45,546 nt of DNA from Verrucomicrobiota bacterium (lineage in GTDB: Bacteria; Verrucomicrobiota; Verrucomicrobiia; Verrucomicrobiales; Verrucomicrobiaceae). The notes beneath the pieces were generated by a model. It saw only the letters and a program-made list of their open reading frames with translations. It made no database searches and had not been told where the DNA came from. Position 1 is the stretch's first letter, and every line of letters starts with the position of its first letter. A program made the position numbers and the translations under genes. Positions 15,906-23,143 of this stretch are shown here, piece by piece. The stretch is from contig CAUJJC010000205.1 of assembly GCA_963204975.1 (NCBI GenBank), forward strand, positions 1-45,546, in the 5' to 3' direction.

Positions 15906-17555
15906 ATGCGTTCCTCTGCTCTCAATGGCTGCTTCGCTCTCTTGTTGCTCTCTCTGGCGGCTGGAGCAGATGCGGCTGCCCCGCCCACCGAGCCATCCCC
16001 AGAGGCGGCATCGCAGGCACCCACCGGCAGTGATTCAACAGAAGAACAGCCGCTGATCGGCAATCTCTACGTGCGCGAGTATCGCGTGCAGGGTGCCACG
16101 AAGCTGCCGGGCGTGGAGGTGGAGGAGGCGGTTTATCCGTTCATGGGTCCGGGGCGCACGACGGAGGATGTGGACCAAGCGCGCGCGGCGCTCGAGAAGG
16201 CCTTTCATGACAAGGGCTATCAGACGGTGTCCGTCACGATTCCGCCACAGTCGCCGAAGAGCGGTGTGATCATCCTTCAGGTGGAAGAAGCAAAGGTGGG
16301 ACGGCTGCTGGTGCGCAATGCGCGATGGTTCCTGCCGAACAAGATCATGCGCAAAGCGAAGTCGCTGCAACCGGGCACGGTGCCGAACTTCAATGACGTG
16401 CAGCGTGACATCGTAGCGCTGAACAAGTCGGCCGATCTGCGTGTGACGCCCGAACTGCTGCCAGGGCTGGAGCCGGGCACGGTGGACATCACCTTGAACG
16501 TGGAAGACAAGTTCCCTCTGCACGGCAATATCGAACTCAACAATCGCTACAGTGAGAACACGGTGCCGCTCCGACTCAATGGATCGCTGAGCTATGGCAA
16601 TCTGTGGCAACTGGGTCACACGGCGGGCTTCAGTTTTCAAATCGCGCCTGAGGACATGGAGGATGCGCAGGTGTTCTCGGCCTACTACTCGCTGCCGGTC
16701 TTTGACAACACCTCCTTCATGATCACCGGCACGAAGCAGGACAGCAATGTCTCCACGCTCGGTGGTGCGGCGGTGGCGGGGCGCGGCTACATCATGGGTG
16801 CGCGGGCGACGGTGACGCTGCCGGTGCTGGGCTCTGGCTTCTACCATTCCCTGAGCGCTGGGATGGATTACAAGCACTTCGACGAAGATGTCACCCTGGG
16901 CGACACGGTGCTGCAGACGCCGATCGACTACTGGCCCTTCAGTCTCTCCTACGCCGCTGGTTGGGTGGGCAAGAAGAGCTTCACGGAACTGAACATGTCT
17001 GTGAACATGCACTTCCGTGGCATGGGCAGCGAGACCATCGAGTTCGATAACAAGCGCTACAACGCGGACGGTAGTTACCTCTACTTCCGTGGCGACGTCA
17101 CTCACACCCACGATCTGCCTTACGGCTTCCAGGTGCTGACCAAGGTGCAGGGTCAGCTCTCCAATCATCCGCTGATCAACAGCGAGCAATTCTCCGCCGG
17201 GGGCCAGAGCAGTGTGCGCGGCTACCTGGAATCCGCAGCGCTGGGTGACAATGGGATCGTCGGCACGCTCGAGCTGCGCAGTCCATCCTTCATCGGCAAG
17301 GCGGACGAGAAGACGCGCCAGTGGAAGCACGAGTGGCGTGTCTATGCCTTCCTTGAAGGCGGTCGCCTGACCTTGAATGAGGCGCTGCCCGAGCAGCAGG
17401 AGCGCTTCGATCTCGCCAGCTATGGCATCGGCACAAGCATCAAGCTGTGGAACCACTTCAACGGCTCCCTTGATGCCTCGCTTCCCCTTCAATCTCAAGG
17501 CTCCACGGAAGCCGACGAACTCTTCCTCTCCTTCCGCGTGTGGGCTGATTTTTGA
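15906..17555 (+). CDS. Two-partner-secretion outer-membrane transporter (ShlB/FhaC family)
   Basis: A 549-residue TpsB protein that would carry the giant exoprotein of this operon across the outer membrane. The start at 15906 gives the signal peptide MRSSALNGCFALLLLSLAAG; an earlier ATG at 15882 adds eight residues. After a Pro/Ser-rich linker come two POTRA domains, beginning YVREYRVQGATKLPGVEVEE (about residues 52-71), with AFHDKGYQTVSVTIPPQ and FNDVQRDIVALNKSADLRV. The rest is a 16-strand barrel ending in the usual aromatic residue (RVWADF). The barrel has the TpsB signature VRGY within SSVRGYLESAALGDNG near residue 437. It is first in a seven-gene operon, preceded by a palindromic operator; the next gene starts 13 bases after its stop. 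Confidence 0.93.
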   Translation: MRSSALNGCFALLLLSLAAGADAAAPPTEPSPEAASQAPTGSDSTEEQPLIGNLYVREYRVQGATKLPGVEVEEAVYPFMGPGRTTEDVDQARAALEKAFHDKGYQTVSVTIPPQSPKSGVIILQVEEAKVGRLLVRNARWFLPNKIMRKAKSLQPGTVPNFNDVQRDIVALNKSADLRVTPELLPGLEPGTVDITLNVEDKFPLHGNIELNNRYSENTVPLRLNGSLSYGNLWQLGHTAGFSFQIAPEDMEDAQVFSAYYSLPVFDNTSFMITGTKQDSNVSTLGGAAVAGRGYIMGARATVTLPVLGSGFYHSLSAGMDYKHFDEDVTLGDTVLQTPIDYWPFSLSYAAGWVGKKSFTELNMSVNMHFRGMGSETIEFDNKRYNADGSYLYFRGDVTHTHDLPYGFQVLTKVQGQLSNHPLINSEQFSAGGQSSVRGYLESAALGDNGIVGTLELRSPSFIGKADEKTRQWKHEWRVYAFLEGGRLTLNEALPEQQERFDLASYGIGTSIKLWNHFNGSLDASLPLQSQGSTEADELFLSFRVWADF

Positions 17556-17568
17556 TTTCTCTTCTCTC

Positions 17569-19425
17569 ATGGCACTGCCTCGAATTACCCTCATCGTCTC
17601 GATCTTCGCCGCCGCCCTTTCGCTGGTGACGCCACTCAATGCTGCTGAAGATCCCAATGCCAAACCCTGGTGGGACAAGAAGTGGCCAACTCGCAAGAAG
17701 GTGGTCATCGACACCACGGACAAGGGCATCGCCATCAAGGAAGACATCGGCACGAGCGCGATCCTGCTGCGGCTTCACGATGGCGTCTTCTCCTTCCTCG
17801 CCTCCAAGGAAGATGGCAGTGACTTGCGCTTCGTTGCAGATGATCACAAGACGCTGCTGAAGCATCACATCGAGAAGTGGGATGGTCTGCTCAATGAAGC
17901 CTACGTGTGGGTGCAGGTGCCTGATCTGAAGGCCTCCGCCAGCCGTGAGATCTGGCTCTACAGCGGTAATGTGACGGACGCCACGAACGTGGCGGATGCC
18001 AAGGCGACCTACTCGGAATCTGCGCTGGCGGTGTATCACTTCAATGATCCGAGCGATGCCACGGGCAAGAGCGGTGCCATCGAAGGTGCTGGTGCCCCCG
18101 TCTCCAGCTCTCTCGCGGCAGGTGGTCTGCGCGTGCTCGGTCAGGCTCCGGTGACGATCCCTGGCACTCCAGAGAACGAATGGACTGCAGGCGGTGCCTT
18201 GACCTGGTCCATCTGGTTCAAGCCCACGGCCTTGCAGCCGAACGCGACGATCTTCAGTCGCCGCGATGGTGCGAACTCATTCGTGGTGCTGGTGGACAAC
18301 GGCACGCCGTATGTGGAGATCAACAAGCAGCGCTCCACGGCAGGCACCGCGCTCACGCCTGCCCAGTGGCATCACCTTGCCGTCGTCGTCAATGGCACGG
18401 ATACCAAGGTCTTCGTCGATGGCGCGCCCTACGGCACTCTCGTCGCTGGTTTGCCCGCGTTGAAGGGTCCCTCGCAAATCGGCAAGGACACCACCGGAAC
18501 CGGCTTCGTCGGTGAGATGGATGAACTGCAAATCTCCAAGACGGCGAATCCAGAGAGCTGGCTGAGGTTTGCCGCCGTCTCACAGGGCATCACCAGTGAC
18601 GCACAGAAGCTCGTTAGTCTCGGAATGGATGAAGCGGCTGAGATTCACAAGCCGGGCATCATCGAGGAGCATGTTCATTTGTTGGTGGACATCTCCAAGG
18701 ACCTCACGGTGGACGGCTGGGCGGTGATCATCGCCTGCACGCTCCTCGCGGTAGTGGGCGGCATCATTGCCGTGGGCAAGGTTTTGTATTTGAACAAGAT
18801 CAGCAAGGCCAGCGAGGCCTTCCTGGATGAGTGGGAAAAAGTGTCCAACGATCTCACCGTCCTGGATGATGCCGACGATGCCAGCATCAAGTCTCTCGGG
18901 GGCTCCACCAAGAGCAAGAAGACGCTGAAGATCATGCATCAGTCGCCGCTCTACCACATCTACCATCTCGGCTGCGTGGAGGTGCAGAAACGAATGCAGA
19001 GCTTTCAGAAGCTCACGCTCAATCCTAACACGCCGAAGTTTCAGAAGGGCCTCTCGGGTCGCAGCATCCAGGCCATCAAGGCCACCCTGCATGGCGGGCT
19101 GATGCGCGAAGTGCAGAAGCTGAATGGGAATCTCGTCTTCCTCACCATCGGCATTGCAGGCGGACCCTACCTGGGACTGCTGGGCACCGTGATCGGGGTG
19201 ATGATCACCTTCGCCGTCATCGCCAAGAGCGGACAGGTGGAGGTCAACAGCATCGCACCGGGCATCGCCGGTGCCTTGCTCGCCACGGTAGCCGGCCTTG
19301 CCGTCGCCATTCCCTGCCTCTTTGCCTACAGCTACATCGCCACCCGCATCAAGGATGCCGTCACCGACATGGAAACCTTCATCGACGAGTTCGTCGCGAA
19401 GATGGCGGAGCACTACAAGGAGTAA
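17569..19425 (+). CDS. DUF2341-LamG-ExbB fusion (proton channel with periplasmic sensor-like domains)
   Basis: A 618-residue inner-membrane protein. The signal sequence MALPRITLIVSIFAAALSLV precedes a DUF2341 domain at about residues 30-145 (AYVWVQVPDLKASASREIWL, then YSGN) and a LamG/concanavalin-type domain at about 150-325 (LTWSIWFKPTAL, QWHHLAVVVNG, GEMDELQISK). A membrane helix near residues 384-405 (GWAVIIACTLLAVVGGIIAV) and a cytoplasmic loop lead to the MotA/TolQ/ExbB channel: GLLGTVIGVMITFAVI near 532 and GIAGALLATVAGLAVAIP near 565. ExbB uses proton-motive force to energise TonB. ExbD and TonB-like genes follow. The large N-terminal part would lie in the periplasm. The start at 17569 was chosen for the signal sequence over a longer overlapping frame. 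Confidence 0.9.
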   Translation: MALPRITLIVSIFAAALSLVTPLNAAEDPNAKPWWDKKWPTRKKVVIDTTDKGIAIKEDIGTSAILLRLHDGVFSFLASKEDGSDLRFVADDHKTLLKHHIEKWDGLLNEAYVWVQVPDLKASASREIWLYSGNVTDATNVADAKATYSESALAVYHFNDPSDATGKSGAIEGAGAPVSSSLAAGGLRVLGQAPVTIPGTPENEWTAGGALTWSIWFKPTALQPNATIFSRRDGANSFVVLVDNGTPYVEINKQRSTAGTALTPAQWHHLAVVVNGTDTKVFVDGAPYGTLVAGLPALKGPSQIGKDTTGTGFVGEMDELQISKTANPESWLRFAAVSQGITSDAQKLVSLGMDEAAEIHKPGIIEEHVHLLVDISKDLTVDGWAVIIACTLLAVVGGIIAVGKVLYLNKISKASEAFLDEWEKVSNDLTVLDDADDASIKSLGGSTKSKKTLKIMHQSPLYHIYHLGCVEVQKRMQSFQKLTLNPNTPKFQKGLSGRSIQAIKATLHGGLMREVQKLNGNLVFLTIGIAGGPYLGLLGTVIGVMITFAVIAKSGQVEVNSIAPGIAGALLATVAGLAVAIPCLFAYSYIATRIKDAVTDMETFIDEFVAKMAEHYKE

Positions 19426-19428
19426 GCC

Positions 19429-19836
19429 ATGCAAGCCGATTCCAAGAGCTACGACGACATCAACGTCACCCCGATGGTGGACCTGTATCTGGTGCTGCTG
19501 CTGATCTTCATCATCATGACCACCGCTGGTGTGCAGGGCGTGAAGGTGAACCTGCCCAAGGCCAGCGCCGCAGCGGCGAAGAAGATGGATGCGCCGAAGA
19601 TTCAGGCCATCACGGTGGATGGTCAGGGCAATCTGAAGCTCAACGCCACAGCGATCACTTCACTGGCCGATCTCGAATCCAAGCTCGCTTCCGTCAAAGC
19701 CCAAACCCCTGACTTCCCCGCCGTGGTGCGTGGTGACGCGGGCACTCAGTATCAGGCCATCATGGATGTGCTGAACGTGCTCGGACGCCTCGGCATCACG
19801 CAGGTGGGACTTGCCACCGTCAAGCCAACCAACTGA
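19429..19836 (+). CDS. exbD: ExbD/TolR-family biopolymer transport protein
   Basis: A 135-residue ExbD. A short cytoplasmic N-terminus leads to the membrane helix VTPMVDLYLVLLLIFIIMTT, whose aspartate (near residue 17) is the conserved proton-carrying residue of the family. It is followed by a periplasmic domain with the usual VDGQGNLKLNATAI and YQAIMDVLNVLGRLGITQVG blocks. It would pair with the ExbB part of the preceding fusion and with the TonB-like protein that follows. It starts 3 bases after the previous stop and ends 8 bases before the next start, so translation is coupled. Confidence 0.95.
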   Translation: MQADSKSYDDINVTPMVDLYLVLLLIFIIMTTAGVQGVKVNLPKASAAAAKKMDAPKIQAITVDGQGNLKLNATAITSLADLESKLASVKAQTPDFPAVVRGDAGTQYQAIMDVLNVLGRLGITQVGLATVKPTN

Positions 19837-19844
19837 CTCACCTT

Positions 19845-20588
19845 ATGAAATCGAAACGAAGCATGGATCAGGAAGATCTCGAAGAGAGCACGTTCTTCGA
19901 GCGCCACTCGTGGATGGCTCCCACCCTCGTTATCGCAGCCCTCGGCGGCGGTGGCTGGTATTTCTTCAGTCAGCAAAGTGATGCGCCCTCCGCACCTGTG
20001 AAGAAGCAGGAGATGATCGTGAGCATCCAGATGCCGCCTCCGCCACCACCTCCTCCCCCGCCGCCGCCACCTCCACCACCTCCGCCTCAGCAGGAAGAGA
20101 TCAAGGAGGAGAAGATGGTCGCCCAGGAGGAGATCAAGGAAGACGAAGAGAAGCCGGACGAGCCCAAGCCTGACGAACCACCGCCAGTGACCACGGGCAT
20201 CGTGGGCAATGGCCCTCCCGATGGCTTTGGGCTCAGCGCTGGCAAAGGCGGCACTGGAGGCTCGGGCCAGATCGGTGGCGGACGCCGCAGTGGCAGCAAG
20301 TTCGGTTGGTATGGGGCCAAGGTGCAATCGACGATCACCAGCGCCATTCGCAGTCACAGCAAGCTTCGCCTTGCCTCCTTCTCAGGCACCACCCGCGTCT
20401 GGGTGGACAGCACCGGACGCATCACTCGCGCTACTTTCACTGGCACCGATGAGAACGGAGCCGAGCAGATCCTCGAAGGCGACGTGCTCCAGGGGCTGAC
20501 CTTGCCCGAAGCTCCTCCCGCCGACATGCCAATGCCCATCGTCATGCGCACCACGGCTCGCCGTCCCTCGTCGATGGCCTCACGCTAA
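19845..20588 (+). CDS. TonB-like energy transducer with an 18-proline run
   Basis: A 247-residue TonB-type protein. The N-terminal cytoplasmic segment is acidic, and a single membrane helix (SWMAPTLVIAALGGGGWYFF) lies near residues 23-42. The periplasmic stretch carries exactly 18 consecutive prolines (codons 20034-20087), then a Glu/Lys/Pro-rich spacer and a Gly-rich segment. The C-terminal domain (about residues 160-230) has a TonB/TolA-type pattern: GAKVQSTITSAIRSHSKLRL, TTRVWVDSTGRITRATF and VLQGLTLPEAPP. It would transmit ExbB-ExbD energy to an outer-membrane partner. No TonB-dependent receptor is encoded in the window; the candidates here are the secretion transporter, the porin or the exoprotein. 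The mixed proline codons suggest the run is under selection. Confidence 0.85.
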   Translation: MKSKRSMDQEDLEESTFFERHSWMAPTLVIAALGGGGWYFFSQQSDAPSAPVKKQEMIVSIQMPPPPPPPPPPPPPPPPPPQQEEIKEEKMVAQEEIKEDEEKPDEPKPDEPPPVTTGIVGNGPPDGFGLSAGKGGTGGSGQIGGGRRSGSKFGWYGAKVQSTITSAIRSHSKLRLASFSGTTRVWVDSTGRITRATFTGTDENGAEQILEGDVLQGLTLPEAPPADMPMPIVMRTTARRPSSMASR

Positions 20589-20602
20589 TCCATTTGTCTC
20601 TC

Positions 20603-22432
20603 ATGCTTTCCAAGCTCCGCACCTTCGCCTCGCCGGGCATCGTCCTGTTGTTCATCCACGCCGCCACGATTGGTCTGCGTGCTGCCGAACCCCCGCTGCC
20701 CACCACTGGCGACGTCGCTGCTACTCCGGCCTCCAATCCACTGCTGGAACCTCCGCCACCGGGTTCCCTGCCATCGGTGACGCTGCCTCCATCGGTGCCT
20801 CATACACCGACCTCGAATGTCACGATCAACTTGATCAACGCGCTGGTGAAAAAAGGCGTGCTCACGGCTGAAGAGGCTACCGGCATGGTTCAGCAAGCGG
20901 AGCAGGAAGCCGCCGCCGTGCAGGCCCAGATCTCCGAAGTGGCAGCACCGCCAATGAATGAAGGTGACGTCCGTGTGACCTACATCCCGCAAACCGTGAA
21001 GAACGAGATGCGCGAACTGATCAAGCAGGACGTGCTCGCGCAGGTGAAGTCTGGTGACCTTAAGATCGCTGGCTTCGCTCCTGAATGGGCAGAGCGCATC
21101 AAGTTCTTCGGCGACATCCGCACTCGCTTCGAAGCTGACATCTTCCCGCTGGGCAATGACAACACTGGTGCCTTCCCCAACTTCAACGCGATCAATCAGG
21201 GCTCGCCCTTCGATGTTGCAGGCACGCAGTTCTCCCCGCAATACAACGTCGATCAGGATCGCTACCTCTTCAAACTGCGGGCGAGACTGGGTGTCGATAT
21301 TAACCTCGACGAGCATTGGTATGCAGGGATGCGCATTGGCACCGGCAACAGCAGCACTCCGCTCTCCGGCAATCAGACACTCGGAGGTGGCGGCAGCAAC
21401 TTCAGCAAGTATCAACTGTGGCTCGACCGCGCCTTTGTGAAGTATGAACGCGGTAGTGCGCTGGCAGACGGCATCTCGCTGAGCATCGGTCGCTTCGACA
21501 ATCCCTTCTTCAGCACACCGCTCACCTGGGCCGATGAGATTGGCTTCGATGGCATTGCCCTTCGCGGCAGCAAGGCACTGGGCTCCTATGGTTCCGTCTT
21601 CCTCACGGCGGGCGCGTTTCCGATGTTCAACACGGACTACAACTTCTCTTCGAATCAACCCGCCAAGTTCGAGAGCACCGACCGCTACCTGTATGCAGCT
21701 CAGTTCGGTGCTGACATCAATGTCACCGACAAGATCCATGCGAAGTTCGCCGCTGCCTACTATGACTTCCACGGCATCGAAGGACAGCTCAGTGATCCTT
21801 ACATTCCGCTCACCAATCAAGACGCGGGCAACACGGACTCAACCCGTCCGCTCTTCGCCCAACGCGGCAACACGTATCGTGCGCTTCGCCAGATCGTGCC
21901 GAGTGTGATCAACAACTTCGGCACCAGCTACCAGTATCAATACTTCGGCCTCGCCACGCCCTTCAAGGAAGCGGTGCTCACGGGCAAGATCGACTTCAAC
22001 AACTGGGAGCCTTATCAGCTCTCGCTCATCGGTGAATACGCGAAGAACACCGAATGGAACATGGAAGAGATCAACACCTACGCGGTGAACAATCGCGGAG
22101 CTGACCCGGCGCAGGGTCAGGTGGGTGCGTATGATGGCAGCGACACCGCATGGTTTGTGCGGATGCAGTTTGGCAAAGAGAAGTTCGAGAAGGCTGGCGA
22201 CTGGCGTGCCTGGATCGACTACCGCTACGTCGGCAGCGATGCCGTCGTGGATGCCTTCAATGACGACGACTTCGGCGACGGCGGCACCAACATGGAAGGC
22301 TTCAGCCTGGGTGCCTCGGTGGCGATCTCAAAGCGCACGAGCCTCGGCCTTCGCTGGTTCAGCGCCAACGAGATCACCGGTCCGCCTCTCAAGAGCGACA
22401 TCCTCTTCTTCGACTTCACGACCAAGTTCTAA
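20603..22432 (+). CDS. Putative outer-membrane porin (Porin_5-like)
   Basis: A 609-residue protein starting MLSKLRTFASPGIVLLFIHA with a signal peptide. A Pro-rich linker and a short helical segment (LINALVKKGVLTAEEATGMV and the coiled-coil-like QQAEQEAAAVQAQI) precede a large beta-barrel. IKFFGDIRTRFEADIF, the first strand, and the repeated aromatic-ended strands (FVKYERG, YDFHGIEG, WIDYRYVGSDAV), ending in ILFFDFTTKF with a C-terminal Phe, are the pattern of the putative-porin family PF16930. The substrate is unknown. Its place inside the secretion/Ton operon suggests it works with that system, perhaps as the TonB-energised pore. The ATG at 20603 was chosen over a TTG at 20594. Confidence 0.85.
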   Translation: MLSKLRTFASPGIVLLFIHAATIGLRAAEPPLPTTGDVAATPASNPLLEPPPPGSLPSVTLPPSVPHTPTSNVTINLINALVKKGVLTAEEATGMVQQAEQEAAAVQAQISEVAAPPMNEGDVRVTYIPQTVKNEMRELIKQDVLAQVKSGDLKIAGFAPEWAERIKFFGDIRTRFEADIFPLGNDNTGAFPNFNAINQGSPFDVAGTQFSPQYNVDQDRYLFKLRARLGVDINLDEHWYAGMRIGTGNSSTPLSGNQTLGGGGSNFSKYQLWLDRAFVKYERGSALADGISLSIGRFDNPFFSTPLTWADEIGFDGIALRGSKALGSYGSVFLTAGAFPMFNTDYNFSSNQPAKFESTDRYLYAAQFGADINVTDKIHAKFAAAYYDFHGIEGQLSDPYIPLTNQDAGNTDSTRPLFAQRGNTYRALRQIVPSVINNFGTSYQYQYFGLATPFKEAVLTGKIDFNNWEPYQLSLIGEYAKNTEWNMEEINTYAVNNRGADPAQGQVGAYDGSDTAWFVRMQFGKEKFEKAGDWRAWIDYRYVGSDAVVDAFNDDDFGDGGTNMEGFSLGASVAISKRTSLGLRWFSANEITGPPLKSDILFFDFTTKF

Positions 22433-22435
22433 GTC

Positions 22436-23143
22436 ATGAGAACTCTCCTTTCTTTCCTCCTCTTGGCGATGGTCTCCACGGCTGTCGCCCAGCAAGCACA
22501 GCAATCTCCTGCCGACATTGCACTCGCTCGCATGCGCGATGCGATGAAGAAGCAGAATGATCGCATCGCCCAGGCCGATGCCGCGACGGCTACGGCGCAA
22601 GCTGCCCAATTCGCCGCCGAAGCCAAGCTCGCCGAGGCGGAGAAGAAGATTGCAGAACTGGTCAAGAACCTCAAAACCGAGACCGAGAAAGCGAAAGCTG
22701 ATCGCGAGACGGGCGACAAGGTCGTCAAGGACCTCGAAGCAAAGCTCAAGGCCAAGGATGAAATCATTGCCGATGCATCCAAGAAAAACGCGGGCTGGAA
22801 AGCCGTCTTCGATCAGGTCAAGGCCGCTGCTGAACAGCGTGGAAGTTTGCTCGAAGAAGCACAAAGCCGGACCATTGCAGCGGAACGAAAAGCCCAGGAA
22901 CATGAGCGCAAGAACCGCGAGATGTATAAGCTCGGCACCGAAGTGCTGGAGCGATACAAGAGCTTCGGTCTTGGCACCGCGCTGCTCGCCCGTGAGCCCT
23001 TCGTGGGCTCGATGCGGGTGAAGTTTCAGAACTACATCAACGACTACGGTGACAAACTTGCCACGCAACGGATTGGCGCTGCGAAGTCCGAAGCTGTCGA
23101 AGGAAAGCCGAACGCCTCCAACGAACAGCCGAAGAAGCCGTGA
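22436..23143 (+). CDS. Periplasmic coiled-coil protein of the secretion operon
   Basis: A 235-residue protein with signal peptide MRTLLSFLLLAMVSTAVAQ. Residues about 30-165 are an almost unbroken Ala/Glu/Lys-rich coiled coil (AEAKLAEAEKKIAELVKNLK is typical). After it comes a conserved-looking globular stretch, LERYKSFGLGTALLAREPFV then GSMRVKFQNYINDYGDKLA, and a polar tail. I do not recognise an established family. A chaperone or tether for the giant exoprotein, whose gene overlaps its last four bases, would fit the position and shape, but that is inference. It starts 3 bases after the porin stop. Confidence 0.75.
   Translation: MRTLLSFLLLAMVSTAVAQQAQQSPADIALARMRDAMKKQNDRIAQADAATATAQAAQFAAEAKLAEAEKKIAELVKNLKTETEKAKADRETGDKVVKDLEAKLKAKDEIIADASKKNAGWKAVFDQVKAAAEQRGSLLEEAQSRTIAAERKAQEHERKNREMYKLGTEVLERYKSFGLGTALLAREPFVGSMRVKFQNYINDYGDKLATQRIGAAKSEAVEGKPNASNEQPKKP

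Noticed and set aside
16035-17753. A 572-codon minus-strand frame opposite the secretion transporter
   Set aside because: It is His/Arg/Val-rich with no recognisable motif, and it overlaps a gene with POTRA and VRGY signatures over its whole length.
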